Shown piece after piece: positions 34,995 through 43,754 of a stretch of 64,000 nucleotides of DNA. The translations under genes were made by a program, and so were the position numbers. The DNA comes from Bacteroidia bacterium (GTDB lineage Bacteria > Bacteroidota > Bacteroidia > Flavobacteriales > Flavobacteriaceae). Numbering within the stretch: position 1 is the first letter of the stretch; the number at the start of each line of letters is the position of its first letter. Under the pieces are notes generated by a model. The model did not search any database. It was not told the origin of the DNA and worked only from the letters and a program-made list of their open reading frames with translations. The stretch lies in assembly GCA_030427865.1 (NCBI GenBank), contig JAUICK010000003.1:62001-126000 (forward strand), read 5' to 3'.

Positions 34995-35703
34995 TGTTTA
35001 AACGCATTTTAGTAATGAATAAAAAGAAACCAGTAACACTCAAAAAATAGATAATATCTCTTGTATCTATAACACCTCTTGAGATGCTTTTAAAATGTTC
35101 ATTAATACCAATTTTTTTGATGAACAAATCATTTCCTAAAGAGTTTGAAATGGCATCAAATCCGTAGTATAAAAAAAACGTGATAAACACTGCAAAAATA
35201 AACGCAACAATCTGATTTTTAGATAATGTTGATGTAAACAAACCCACAGCAGTGTAAGTTGCTGCTAAAAATAACAATCCTATGTACGAACCCATTATAC
35301 TGCCAAAATCGATATTTCCAACAGGATTTCCTAAGCTGTAAACTGTATATACATAAGTTAAAGTAGGAATTAAAGCCACAACAACCAATAGGAGTGAAGC
35401 CCAAAATTTACCCAAAACAATTTGCCAATCAGAAATGGGTTTTGTTTTTAAGAGCTCTATAGTTCCGTTGCTGAATTCGTCAGCAAAACTTTTCATAGTA
35501 ATGGCAGGAATCAAAAATAAAAACACCCAAGGCGCTAAAAAGAAAAACGGATTCAAATCTGCAAAACCTGCATTTAAGATGTTAAAATCGTCTTTAAAAA
35601 TCCAGAGAAACAAACCATTTATCAACAAGAAAACTCCAATAACCAAATAGGCAATAGGGCTTGCAAAAAATGAGTTGAATTCTTTTTTTAGGATTGGGAA
35701 CAT
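34987..35703 (-). CDS. gldF: Gliding-motility ABC transporter permease GldF
   Basis: This 238-residue permease has six hydrophobic segments and the typical start MFPILKKEFNSFFASPIAYLV. The loop FADEFSNGTIELLKTKPISD is the conserved coupling region that would contact the GldA ATPase. It pairs with gldG, which it overlaps by 8 bases. A tandem array of a TTCTAAC heptamer lies directly upstream of its ATG, between it and the antibiotic-monooxygenase-like gene, and could affect expression if its length varies. Confidence 0.95.
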   Translation of the reverse strand: MFPILKKEFNSFFASPIAYLVIGVFLLINGLFLWIFKDDFNILNAGFADLNPFFFLAPWVFLFLIPAITMKSFADEFSNGTIELLKTKPISDWQIVLGKFWASLLLVVVALIPTLTYVYTVYSLGNPVGNIDFGSIMGSYIGLLFLAATYTAVGLFTSTLSKNQIVAFIFAVFITFFLYYGFDAISNSLGNDLFIKKIGINEHFKSISRGVIDTRDIIYFLSVTGFFLFITKMRLNNE

Positions 35704-35713
35704 TTTATTTTTC

Positions 35714-35748
35714 TTCTAACTTCTAACTTCTAACTTCTAACTTCTAAC
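35714..35748. repeat. Heptanucleotide tandem repeat upstream of gldF
   Basis: Five perfect copies of the 7-base unit TTCTAAC follow one another, 11 bases before the gldF start on the minus strand. The spacer is otherwise only about 10 bases, so the repeat sits where a promoter or translation initiation region for gldF would lie. Confidence 0.9.
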
Positions 35749-35749
35749 T

Positions 35750-36046
35750 TTATTGCAAACTCACTTTTTTATCTACACTCCAAGCCTGTGGCTTGTTATT
35801 AAAATAGGTTTTGGTTTGTTTCCAAGTGGTTTTAAATAACTCAGAGTTTCTGTAATTTTCTAAATCTTCTTCAGTATTCCAATACGAATAGGTAAAAAAG
35901 GTTTCAGGGATATTTTTATCTTGATATAATTCTAACAATTTGCAGCCTTTAGAGGCTTTTATTAAAGATTTTTTTTCTTCGAACATGACTAAAAATTCTG
36001 CAATATGTTTTTGATGAAAACTCATTTTTACAATTCGTACAAACAT
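35750..36046 (-). CDS. Antibiotic biosynthesis monooxygenase (ABM) domain protein
   Basis: This 98-residue protein of the dimeric α+β barrel fold has the family pattern MFVRIVKMSFHQKHIAEFL, GCKLLELYQDKNIPETFFTY and a Trp/Tyr-rich end (YWNTEEDLENYRNS, FKTTWKQT). Family members include quinol and haem-modifying monooxygenases and many uncharacterised small proteins; which applies here is unknown. It begins 5 bases after the SAM hydrolase-like gene and precedes gldF, so it is in the same minus-strand unit. Confidence 0.85.
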   Translation of the reverse strand: MFVRIVKMSFHQKHIAEFLVMFEEKKSLIKASKGCKLLELYQDKNIPETFFTYSYWNTEEDLENYRNSELFKTTWKQTKTYFNNKPQAWSVDKKVSLQ

Positions 36047-36051
36047 ATATT

Positions 36052-36912
36052 TTAATTTAAGGGAGTAAAATCGGGTTTAGAATCGTTGTAGAACTCAATG
36101 GTAATTGGGTCTCTGTAATTTAAACCTAAAAGGGTTGAAGCTCCGCCAACAGTAGCTAAATTACTTCTGTAAATTGCAATTTCTAAAAATCCAGCAGAGT
36201 TAAAAATTGCCAATTTACTACCATCATATTGTATGCTATCGTGTGCACTATCTCCAGCCACTTCATTGTATTTTGTAAATATTTTTGTAAAAGAATAACG
36301 TCTTGCTGTTGCTTTAAAACGCCTCCCTTTTCCTATATCTTGAAACATTTTTCGGCTAATATTTGTAATTACATTTCCGTAATTATCAATATACAAAACA
36401 CCTCCAATAATCTGGTTTTGTGCTTGATTTACCTGAGGCTGAATTTCAATTAGTTTTTTAAATTCTTGAATTTCTTTTCCAATCACAGTTAAATTTCCAC
36501 CTCTGGCTATAAAACATGCCACTTGCACAAAAACATCCAAAACCGGAAAACTACTTTCTATTCTATCATGAATATTAATTTCTACAATTTTGGTGGGTTT
36601 AATTTCTGCAGCAATCATAGAGATGAGTCCGTTATCTGGGCACACAAAAAAATGATTATCTAACTCTAAAGCGATGTGTTTATTATCTCTGCTTAATTCA
36701 GAATCTACACCAATAATGTGTATGGTTCTATCAGGAAAACTTTTGTATGAGTTTTTTAAAATATAAGCAGTTTCTGTGATGTTAAATGGAGATATTTCAT
36801 GCGTAATATCTACAATTTTAGCATCAGAAAGTTCTGAATATATTGCTCCCTTAACAGCGCCTACAAAGTGGTCTTTGGTTCCAAAATCGGTTGTTAATGT
36901 AATTAGAGACAT
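36052..36912 (-). CDS. SAM hydrolase / SAM-dependent halogenase superfamily protein (DUF62)
   Basis: This 286-residue protein has the DUF62 signature at its N-terminus, TLTTDFGTKDHFVGAVKGAI, with the SAM-ribose-binding Asp, and also DITHEISPFNI near residue 37, FVCPDNGLISMIAAE near 88 and YIDNYGNVITNI near 175. Characterised bacterial members hydrolyse S-adenosylmethionine to adenosine and methionine using water or hydroxide; halogenases are rare relatives. Hydrolysis is the likely activity. It is the first gene of a unit running through the ABM gene into gldF-gldG and is divergent from the PhoH gene. Confidence 0.9.
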   Translation of the reverse strand: MSLITLTTDFGTKDHFVGAVKGAIYSELSDAKIVDITHEISPFNITETAYILKNSYKSFPDRTIHIIGVDSELSRDNKHIALELDNHFFVCPDNGLISMIAAEIKPTKIVEINIHDRIESSFPVLDVFVQVACFIARGGNLTVIGKEIQEFKKLIEIQPQVNQAQNQIIGGVLYIDNYGNVITNISRKMFQDIGKGRRFKATARRYSFTKIFTKYNEVAGDSAHDSIQYDGSKLAIFNSAGFLEIAIYRSNLATVGGASTLLGLNYRDPITIEFYNDSKPDFTPLN

Positions 36913-37039
36913 TAATTTTTGCTGTTAATTGAATTGTGTAAAAGTTGTTAATTAGTTTACGCAAATCTAATCATTTTAGTATTTTAAATTACTATTTTTA
37001 GTTGAATAAATAACGTAATAATAAATAAATTATTTTCAT

Positions 37040-37993
37040 TTGAACGAACGCATTATAGAGCTCACAGAAATCAGTCCTAAAGATTTTTTTGGCGCACACA
37101 ACAGTACTATTGAGCAATTAAAAAGATACTTTCCAAAAATTAAAATTGTTGCTCGTGGATCTAAACTTAAAATTTATGGAGAACCAGATATTTTAAACGA
37201 ATTTGAAACCCGTTTAGAACGATTGATTAAATATTTTAATAGATACAATAAGTTAGATGAGAATAGTATTGAGCGTATTTTAACCTCTACTGGCAATGAA
37301 GAAAAAGCTACAGCTGTAAAAAACGCAAAAGACATTTTGGTGCATGGTGTAAGCGGAAAATTAATAAAGGCGCAGACAGAGAATCAGCGAAAAATGGTTT
37401 CTCTTATGGAGAAAAACGATATGTTGTTTGCTGTAGGGCCAGCAGGTACTGGAAAAACATATACAGCAGTTGCTTTGGCTGTAAAAGCATTAAAAGAAAA
37501 AGAAGTTCGTAGAATTATTCTAACAAGACCAGCAGTAGAATCTGGCGAAAATTTAGGATTTCTCCCAGGAGATTTAAAAGAAAAATTAGATCCATATATG
37601 CAACCTTTATATGATGCTTTACGAGATATGATTCCGCACGAAAAATTAGAATCACACTTAGAAAAAGGAGTCATTCAAATTGCTCCTTTAGCATTTATGC
37701 GTGGACGAACATTAGACAATGCTTTTGTAATTTTAGATGAAGCGCAAAATACTACACACAATCAGATGAAAATGTTTTTAACCAGAATGGGAAAAAATGC
37801 AAAATTCATTATTACTGGTGATCCTGGGCAGATAGATTTGCCTCGAAAACAAGTTTCGGGTTTAAAAGAATCTTTATTGGCTTTAAAAGATATTGATGGT
37901 ATTGCGCAAGTATATTTAGACGACAAAGATGTGGTAAGACATCGATTGGTGAAGAAAATTATTATCGCATATAAAAGTATTGAAACAGAATGA
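37040..37993 (+). CDS. PhoH-like ATPase
   Basis: This 317-residue protein has an N-terminal KH-like segment (residues 1-110, with IKIVARGSKLKIYGEPD) and a PhoH P-loop ATPase domain: Walker A VGPAGTGKTYTAVALA near residue 132, RPAVESGENLGFLPGDL near 161, and Walker B VILDEAQNTTHNQMK near 230. PhoH proteins are linked to RNA metabolism and, in YbeZ, to the ribosome-associated YbeY. The start is TTG at 37040 since no ATG lies near; NERIIELTEISP fits homologues. It overlaps the next gene by 4 bases. Confidence 0.93.
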   Translation: MNERIIELTEISPKDFFGAHNSTIEQLKRYFPKIKIVARGSKLKIYGEPDILNEFETRLERLIKYFNRYNKLDENSIERILTSTGNEEKATAVKNAKDILVHGVSGKLIKAQTENQRKMVSLMEKNDMLFAVGPAGTGKTYTAVALAVKALKEKEVRRIILTRPAVESGENLGFLPGDLKEKLDPYMQPLYDALRDMIPHEKLESHLEKGVIQIAPLAFMRGRTLDNAFVILDEAQNTTHNQMKMFLTRMGKNAKFIITGDPGQIDLPRKQVSGLKESLLALKDIDGIAQVYLDDKDVVRHRLVKKIIIAYKSIETE

Positions 37994-38610
37994 TAAAGAT
38001 TGAAGAAGACAAATTAGGGCTACAAGATTATTTTTATATCGGATATTTATATCTCATTATTTTAGGAATCGTAAGTGATGCTATATTTTATGGAATTTTT
38101 GGAGTTTCTTATTTAAACTATACCACAATTTTAGATGCCTTAATTTCTCCCATCAGTCTATTAACCAATAACTGGAAAATTTCTATTTTTTTAGTACTCA
38201 TGTTTTGGATTATGCATATGTATTTTTCTAAATGGATGTTTAAACTATACGCCTATTTAAGAGTAAAGAAATGGTATCAAAAAATATATAATATTGAAAA
38301 GTGGGATAAAAAATATGAAGCCTTAAAGCAACGAAAAAACCAACTTCCTGGTTTAATGTTTATCTTCTTTCTGTTATTTGTTTCTATGAGAACGGGTATG
38401 GGAATAGGTATGAAACAAAAATATAATAGTAAAGAAATTATACCTAATTATACATTGGTTTTTAAAGATAATTCTAAACTTAACGTTCGAAAAATAGGAC
38501 AGAATTCTGCTTATTTCTTTTATTTTATACCTGGTGAAAAAGTAATTACAGCCACACCAATAGCAGATAATTTAAAGCAAATAAAAGTGCTGAAAAAGGA
38601 AAAGAAATAA
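37990..38610 (+). CDS. Membrane protein of unknown function
   Basis: This 206-residue protein has three clear hydrophobic segments: about residues 16-40 ([20 protein letters not shown]), 60-76 ([16 protein letters not shown]) and 118-134 ([15 protein letters not shown]). A basic loop lies between the second and third, and a soluble C-terminal β-rich tail of about 65 residues follows. The ATG overlaps the PhoH stop (ATGA), so the two are translationally linked. I do not recognise a family. Position suggests an accessory to the PhoH gene or merely operon filling. Confidence 0.65.
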   Translation: MIKIEEDKLGLQDYFYIGYLYLIILGIVSDAIFYGIFGVSYLNYTTILDALISPISLLTNNWKISIFLVLMFWIMHMYFSKWMFKLYAYLRVKKWYQKIYNIEKWDKKYEALKQRKNQLPGLMFIFFLLFVSMRTGMGIGMKQKYNSKEIIPNYTLVFKDNSKLNVRKIGQNSAYFFYFIPGEKVITATPIADNLKQIKVLKKEKK

Positions 38611-38622
38611 CTTAGGAAAGTT

Positions 38623-38630
38623 TATTTTTG
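38623..38630 (+). promoter_or_regulatory. -7 promoter element of purC
   Basis: TATTTTTG then CA matches TAnnTTTG, 23-30 bases before the ATG at 38654. Confidence 0.5.
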
Positions 38631-38653
38631 CAGCCAGAACAACAACTAAAAAA

Positions 38654-39604
38654 ATGAATACAATTAACGAAACTAATTTTCAGTTTCCCAAACAAAAATC
38701 TGTTTATAAAGGCAAAGTAAGAGAAGTTTACAATATTAATGACGAACTTTTAGTAATGATTGCCACAGACAGACTCTCTGCATTTGATGTGATTTTACCT
38801 CGCCAAATTCCGTTTAAAGGACAGATTTTAAATCAGATTGCGACAAAAATGATGAATGATACTGTAGATATTGTTCCAAATTGGTTAATTGCAAATCCTG
38901 ATGAAAATGTAGCCATTGGTCATTTATGCGAACCTTTTAAAGTAGAAATGGTAATTCGTGGATATTTATCTGGTCATGCTGCTCGTGAATACAAATTAGG
39001 AAAAAGAACACTTTGTGGTGTAAAAATTGCAGAAGGATTAAAAGAAAACGATAAATTTCCAGAACCGTTAATTACACCTTCAACAAAAGCAGATAATGGT
39101 GAACACGATGAAGATATTTCTAGAGAAGACATTTTAGCAAAAGGAATTGTTTCAGAAGAAGATTATATAATTTTAGAAAAATATACAAGAGCTTTATTTC
39201 AAAGAGGAACAGAAATTGCTGCAAAAAGAGGCTTGATTTTAGTAGATACCAAATACGAATTTGGAAAAACAAAAGATGGTAAAATTGTATTGATTGATGA
39301 AATTCATACACCAGATTCTTCTCGTTTTTTTTATGCTGATGGATATCAAGAAAGACAAGATAAAGGAGAAGCCCAAAAACAATTGTCTAAAGAATTTGTA
39401 AGACAGTGGTTAATTGAAAATGGTTTTCAAGGAAAAGAAGGACAACAAATACCAGCAATGTCAGATGAAAAAATCATCGAAATTTCGAATAGATATATAG
39501 AATTATACGAACAAATTACTGGAGAAACTTTTGTAAAAGCATCCACAGAAAATGTGCTACAAAGAATCGAAGACAATGTGAATTCTTTTTTAACATCTAA
39601 ATAA
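38654..39604 (+). CDS. purC: Phosphoribosylaminoimidazole-succinocarboxamide synthase (SAICAR synthase)
   Basis: This 316-residue enzyme joins CAIR and aspartate with ATP in purine synthesis. Diagnostic segments are [19 protein letters not shown] near residue 18, [20 protein letters not shown] near 36, [17 protein letters not shown] near 97 and [15 protein letters not shown] near 213. It is the longer form, about 80 residues longer than E. coli PurC, as usual in Bacteroidota. It has its own promoter-like element and is followed by a dispersed palindromic repeat before fabV. Confidence 0.97.
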   Translation: MNTINETNFQFPKQKSVYKGKVREVYNINDELLVMIATDRLSAFDVILPRQIPFKGQILNQIATKMMNDTVDIVPNWLIANPDENVAIGHLCEPFKVEMVIRGYLSGHAAREYKLGKRTLCGVKIAEGLKENDKFPEPLITPSTKADNGEHDEDISREDILAKGIVSEEDYIILEKYTRALFQRGTEIAAKRGLILVDTKYEFGKTKDGKIVLIDEIHTPDSSRFFYADGYQERQDKGEAQKQLSKEFVRQWLIENGFQGKEGQQIPAMSDEKIIEISNRYIELYEQITGETFVKASTENVLQRIEDNVNSFLTSK

Positions 39605-39615
39605 AGTAGTGTTTT

Positions 39616-39687
39616 GTCATTCCGAACGAAGAATGAGGAGGAATCTTTTTCGTTAATTTTTAAGGTTTTTCTTAAAGTCGAAATGAC
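39616..39687 (+). repeat. Palindrome-ended dispersed repeat, copy B, between purC and fabV
   Basis: The 72 bases start GTCATTCCGAACGAAGAAT and end AAAGTCGAAATGAC, the same ends and near-identical length as the copy inside purL. The terminal GTCATTYCGA inverted repeat is clear. It begins 11 bases after the purC stop and ends 27 bases before the fabV ATG. Confidence 0.85.
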
Positions 39688-39714
39688 AATCAAACAACCT
39701 AAAAACAAAAAATA

Positions 39715-40902
39715 ATGATAATAGAACCAAGAACAAGAGGATTTATTTGTTTAACATCACACCCAACTGGTTGTGAACAAAACGTAATCAATCAAATAGC
39801 ATATGTAAAATCGAAAGGGAAAATTGATGGACCAAAAAAAGTATTGGTTTTAGGATCATCAACTGGTTTTGGTTTAGCATCAAGAATATCAAGTGCATTT
39901 GGTTCAGATGCAGCTACTATAGGAGTTTTCTTTGACAAACCAGCAAGCATAGGTAGACCAGCATCACCAGGTTATTACAACACAGCGGCTTTTGAAAAGC
40001 AAGCGCACGCTGCAGGTTTGTATGCAAAAAGTATTAATGGAGATGCATTTTCTAACGAAGTTAAACAACAAGTTGTCAATTTAATCAAAGAAGATTTAGG
40101 TCAGATTGATTTGGTAATTTACAGTTTAGCATCGCCAGTAAGAACGCATCCAGAAACAGGAAAACGTTACAAATCGGTTTTAAAACCAATAGGACAAGTT
40201 TTTTCTGATAAAACTGTAGATTTTCATACAGGTAAGGTTTCAGAAATTTCAATTAATCCTGCAGAAGGAGATGATGTAGAAAACACAGTAACAGTAATGG
40301 GTGGTGAAGATTGGAAAATGTGGATGGATGTCTTACAAGCTGAAAATTTATTATCTGAAGGAGCTACAACAGTTGCCTATTCTTATATTGGTCCAGAAGT
40401 TACAAAACCCGTTTACAGAAATGGAACCATTGGTGCAGCTAAAGATCATTTAGAAGCAACTGCTTTTACCATTGCAGATGATTTAAAATCAATTGGTGGA
40501 AAAGCATATGTTTCTGTAAATAAAGCGTTAGTTACACAAGCAAGTTCTGCAATTCCTGTAATACCTTTATACATTTCATTATTGTACAAAACAATGAAAG
40601 AAAAAGGAATTCACGAAGGTTGTATAGAGCAAATTCAACGTTTGTACAGTGAGCGTTTATTTGGAGGTGATTTAGCTTTGGATGAAAAAGGTAGAATTAG
40701 AATTGACGATTGGGAAATGCGAGAAGATGTGCAAGCTGAGGTTGTAAAACTTTGGGAAACAGCATCCACAGAAAATTTATCAGAAATTGGAGATTTAGAA
40801 GGGTATAGTAACGATTTTTACAATCTTTTTGGATTTAAAGTTGAGGGTGTAGATTACGATGCAGATGTAAATGAACTCGTAACTGTGCCAAGTATCGGTT
40901 AA
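39715..40902 (+). CDS. fabV: Enoyl-[acyl-carrier-protein] reductase (NADH) FabV / trans-2-enoyl-CoA reductase
   Basis: This 395-residue enzyme carries out the last reduction of the fatty acid elongation cycle. It has the family start IIEPRTRGFICLTSHPTGCE, the nucleotide-binding VLVLGSSTGFGLASRIS near residue 43, and the catalytic Y-x8-K motif YRNGTIGAAK near residues 234-243. FabV is the triclosan-tolerant type and often replaces or supplements FabI. The length is normal. The upstream spacer holds a 72-base repeat instead of a recognisable promoter, so it may be read through from purC. A terminator follows. Confidence 0.96.
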   Translation: MIIEPRTRGFICLTSHPTGCEQNVINQIAYVKSKGKIDGPKKVLVLGSSTGFGLASRISSAFGSDAATIGVFFDKPASIGRPASPGYYNTAAFEKQAHAAGLYAKSINGDAFSNEVKQQVVNLIKEDLGQIDLVIYSLASPVRTHPETGKRYKSVLKPIGQVFSDKTVDFHTGKVSEISINPAEGDDVENTVTVMGGEDWKMWMDVLQAENLLSEGATTVAYSYIGPEVTKPVYRNGTIGAAKDHLEATAFTIADDLKSIGGKAYVSVNKALVTQASSAIPVIPLYISLLYKTMKEKGIHEGCIEQIQRLYSERLFGGDLALDEKGRIRIDDWEMREDVQAEVVKLWETASTENLSEIGDLEGYSNDFYNLFGFKVEGVDYDADVNELVTVPSIG

Positions 40903-40935
40903 ATGATTATTTAATCAACTATAATTAAAATAACA

Positions 40936-40978
40936 TAAACCTCACAGAATTTATTTTGTGAGGTTTTCTTTTTTTATC
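40936..40978 (+). terminator. Terminator of fabV
   Basis: AAACCTCACA and TGTGAGGTTT form a stem around a 10-base A/T-rich loop, followed by TCTTTTTTTATCTT. Confidence 0.75.
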
Positions 40979-40996
40979 TTGTAAAAAATAAAAGTG

Positions 40997-41476
40997 ATGA
41001 AGGCAGTAACCGTAAAACAATTAAAAGACGAACTTTCTCATAAATCTGCAAATGAGTTAAAAGAATTATGCTTGCATTTGTCTAAATTTAAGAAAGAAAA
41101 TAAAGAGTTGTTAACGTATTTATTATTCGAATCTCATAACGAAGAAGGCTATATTCAGTCTGTAAAAGAGCAAATGGATATACTTTTTAATGATATTAAT
41201 ACAAATAGTTTTTATTACATCAGAAAGAGTGTGAGAAAGATTTTATCACTCACAAAAAAGTATATCAGATATTCTAAAAAGAAAGAAACTGAAACAGAAT
41301 TACTTTTATATTTCTGTCAGAAATTAAAAGCTTTTAGACCTTCAATAAAAAGAAGTACAAGATTGCAAAATGTGTTTGATACTCAGGTTAGAATGATAAA
41401 AAAAGCAATCGAAAAATTGCACGAAGATTTGCAATACGATTATCAATTAGAACTTAATAACTTGTTAGATGCCTAA
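40997..41476 (+). CDS. Uncharacterised helical protein, first of a gene pair
   Basis: This protein of 159 residues starts at ATG 40997, preceded by an in-frame GTG I do not use. It is almost entirely helical and basic, with ELSHKSANELKELCLHLSKF near the N-terminus, SFYYIRKSVRKILSLTKKYI near residue 74 and a Lys-rich middle. No signal peptide, membrane helix or known catalytic motif is visible. It overlaps the next gene by 8 bases, and the two share a terminator. Similar proteins are, as far as I recall, conserved hypothetical proteins of Flavobacteriia. The basic helices could bind nucleic acid, but this is only an inference. Confidence 0.7.
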   Translation: MKAVTVKQLKDELSHKSANELKELCLHLSKFKKENKELLTYLLFESHNEEGYIQSVKEQMDILFNDINTNSFYYIRKSVRKILSLTKKYIRYSKKKETETELLLYFCQKLKAFRPSIKRSTRLQNVFDTQVRMIKKAIEKLHEDLQYDYQLELNNLLDA

Positions 41477-41837
41477 AAAAGAAAGACCAGTTTTAGCAAA
41501 TCTTGTTAACTCTAAAACAACAGCAATAGAGAAATTTCAAAATGAAGTAATTCGTCCTATTATAAAAATGCAACACCAATTACTAGTTCAACTTTTTATA
41601 AATTACCTCAAAAATAGAAAAGTTGATTTTGATTTTTATAGCATTGATAAAAAGGTTTCTAAAATTCAATCAATTTTAAAAACAGATTTAATGTTTAAAA
41701 CTTTAGTTTTGGGCTGTATTATTGGACAATTTTCAGTAGATGAATTAAAATACTATTTAGCTAAAGCACCAGAATTTAATAAAAGAATTAATCGGATGAT
41801 AATGCAAAGATTGATGAATTCTGTCTCTGAAATATAA
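41469..41837 (+). CDS. Uncharacterised helical protein, second of a gene pair
   Basis: This 122-residue basic protein (MPKKERPVLANLVNSKTTAI onward) has a predicted all-helical content with a central segment MQHQLLVQLFINYLKNRKVD and a hydrophobic patch TLVLGCIIGQFSVDEL near residue 78. It begins inside the last codons of the 159-residue gene (8-base overlap) and ends at a strong terminator, so the two form a dedicated operon. No family is recognised. Confidence 0.68.
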   Translation: MPKKERPVLANLVNSKTTAIEKFQNEVIRPIIKMQHQLLVQLFINYLKNRKVDFDFYSIDKKVSKIQSILKTDLMFKTLVLGCIIGQFSVDELKYYLAKAPEFNKRINRMIMQRLMNSVSEI

Positions 41838-41867
41838 AAAAAACCGCTGTTTCTAACAGCGGTTTTA
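41838..41867 (+). terminator. Terminator of the uncharacterised pair
   Basis: AAACCGCTGTT (41841-41851), loop TCT, and AACAGCGGTTT (41855-41865) form an 11 bp perfect stem flanked by A-run and T-run. Confidence 0.88.
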
Positions 41868-42054
41868 ACAATCAACCAAAAACTTCTTTTATGATGTGCG
41901 AAAAGAATTCGCTGTAATTAGAAGTATATTTTTATTAAAACTCTAATACAAAGATAAATAAAAAATGTTTAATAAAATGTTAAAAAAATTAAACAAAAAT
42001 AGTGTAAAATTAAAAGACTTTACATTTGTATAAAGTCTTTGTTTTGTAAGAATA

Positions 42055-42846
42055 TTATTTTTCAGACAATAATTTCTTTTGATATTTTCCTTGAACGATA
42101 TCAACAATCACTAAAATAGCAATGACAAAATAGAAAGTAGTTTTGCTCATTGGTACAATTTCTTCTCCAAACAGTTTTATATGTGCCAAATGACCTCCTT
42201 CTGTCACTAACATAATGCCAACAATAAAAAGGATGAATAAGCCTAATACTTCATACATTCTATTTTTTGCTAAGAAAGTAGATATTCTATCTGCTAAAAA
42301 TAGCATTAATAAACCGCTAATTACAATAGCAATTGCCATCACTATAAATGCAGTTGTGGAGTTTTCTATTTCGCTTGTTAGACCAATCGCAGCTAAAATT
42401 GAATCGAATGAAAAAACTAAATTCATCAAAACAATACTTGCAATTACTGCATTAGAAGATTTTGAGCGTTTAGAATTTCCTTCAACATCATTTTCTAAAA
42501 CTTTAACTCCAATCATATGCCAAATTTCTTTTATAGCAGTGTAAATAATAAATCCACCTCCTAATAAAACAATAATACTATGTCCGTTAAAAGCAAATTT
42601 TACAACATCTTCTATCTCTCCAGTTAAAAAAGAAAAAGGTTCTTGAAAATAGTCAATAATTGAAACTAATAGAAATAGTAAAACAATTCTTAAGGCTATG
42701 GCAATTAAAATCCCCACTTTTCTCACTCTTTTTTGGTTATCTAAAGGTGCTTTTTTTGACTCTAAAGAAATGTATAATAAGTTGTCAAATCCTAAAACTG
42801 CTTGTAAAAGAACTAACATAATTAATGTAAAAACAATTGCTAACAT
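42055..42846 (-). CDS. TerC family membrane protein
   Basis: This 263-residue protein has seven hydrophobic segments and two TerC motifs with acidic residues inside the membrane: LQAVLGFDNLLYISLESKKA near residue 15 and NLVFSFDSILAAIGLT near 143, the latter with the conserved Asp. TerC/Alx proteins export or insert metal ions, mainly Mn(II), and assist envelope proteins. The gene stands alone in the minus direction. A riboswitch of the yybP-ykoY type, common before such genes in other phyla, is not visible in the short upstream spacer. Confidence 0.9.
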   Translation of the reverse strand: MLAIVFTLIMLVLLQAVLGFDNLLYISLESKKAPLDNQKRVRKVGILIAIALRIVLLFLLVSIIDYFQEPFSFLTGEIEDVVKFAFNGHSIIVLLGGGFIIYTAIKEIWHMIGVKVLENDVEGNSKRSKSSNAVIASIVLMNLVFSFDSILAAIGLTSEIENSTTAFIVMAIAIVISGLLMLFLADRISTFLAKNRMYEVLGLFILFIVGIMLVTEGGHLAHIKLFGEEIVPMSKTTFYFVIAILVIVDIVQGKYQKKLLSEK

Positions 42847-42903
42847 AATTTTGTATTAATTTTTTTTTTTGAGGCTCAAATATATTAAAGTAATTAGTCT
42901 TTT

Positions 42904-43671
42904 TTAAAACAAATATTTGATTAAAATTCGAATGCTTACAAAAGCAATTAAAATAGCTGTAGCTTTTTTTAATTGAATAGGTGTAAATGATTTAGTACTA
43001 ATTCTACTTCCAATTTGCCCGCCAATAAAAACAGTAATCAGTAATATTGATGTTAAGTTCCAATCAATTTCAAAATCAGGATTAGAATATTGCCCCATTA
43101 ATCCTGCAAAAGAATTTACTAAAATAAAAAAACTGGCAGTTGCTGCTATTTTTTTGGGAATATCCCAATTTGTTAAATGCAAAAGAGGCGCTAAAAAAAT
43201 GCCTCCACCTATACCAACCATTCCAGAAATAAAACCAATAATTCCTCCATATCCAGCATTTTTTATTGGTGATGATTTTTTGTTATGCTCATCTATAGCT
43301 ACTATTTTTTTAGACAACCACATTGTAATAGCAGCAAATAAAAGTGTGATTCCTAACAAAATAAAAAAGATTTGTTGATTAATTTTTAGGTATCCACCTA
43401 TATATGCCAAAGGAATACTAAAAGCCACTAAAGGAGTAATTTTTTTCCAATCTAATTTCTTTTGATGATAAAACAATAGTACATTTCCAGAAACAACAAC
43501 AATATTGCACAACAAAGCTGTTGCTCTAATTTGTGTAAAAACAATTCCTGTTAAAGCTAAAATAGCCAAATAACTAGAACCACCTCCAAACCCAACTGAC
43601 GAATACAAAATTGCTACTATAAAAAATAGTAAAATAATATGCCAAAACTCAAGAAAGATGTCAATAATCAA
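42904..43671 (-). CDS. TauE/SafE family anion exporter (sulfite/sulfonate type)
   Basis: This 255-residue protein has eight hydrophobic segments and the TauE/SafE repeats YSSVGFGGGSSYLAIL near residue 23 and GFISGMVGIGGGIFLAPLLH near 146. The family exports sulfite, sulfoacetate or related anions. The frame begins with TTG at 43671 (IIDIFLEFWHIILL); no ATG is close, so I accept TTG. It is divergent from the DUF4212/symporter pair and 57 bases upstream of terC. A link to sulfite metabolism, such as the cysteate synthase candidate at 28.5 kb, is possible but not shown by position. Confidence 0.9.
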   Translation of the reverse strand: MIIDIFLEFWHIILLFFIVAILYSSVGFGGGSSYLAILALTGIVFTQIRATALLCNIVVVSGNVLLFYHQKKLDWKKITPLVAFSIPLAYIGGYLKINQQIFFILLGITLLFAAITMWLSKKIVAIDEHNKKSSPIKNAGYGGIIGFISGMVGIGGGIFLAPLLHLTNWDIPKKIAATASFFILVNSFAGLMGQYSNPDFEIDWNLTSILLITVFIGGQIGSRISTKSFTPIQLKKATAILIAFVSIRILIKYLF

Positions 43672-43754
43672 AAGAAATAATTATAGCGTGGTTTAAAATT
43701 TAAAAATAGAGAAATAAATTTTTATATTGCTTAAAATTCATAAAACTTACCAAA

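Noticed and set aside
39616..39687. Terminator of purC
   Set aside because: The inverted ends could form a long hairpin, but there is no T-run, and the same sequence inside purL shows it is a dispersed repeat rather than a dedicated terminator.
42000..42054. Manganese riboswitch for terC
   Set aside because: This spacer is downstream of terC, and the true upstream region (42847-42903) is too short and lacks the conserved yybP-ykoY loops.
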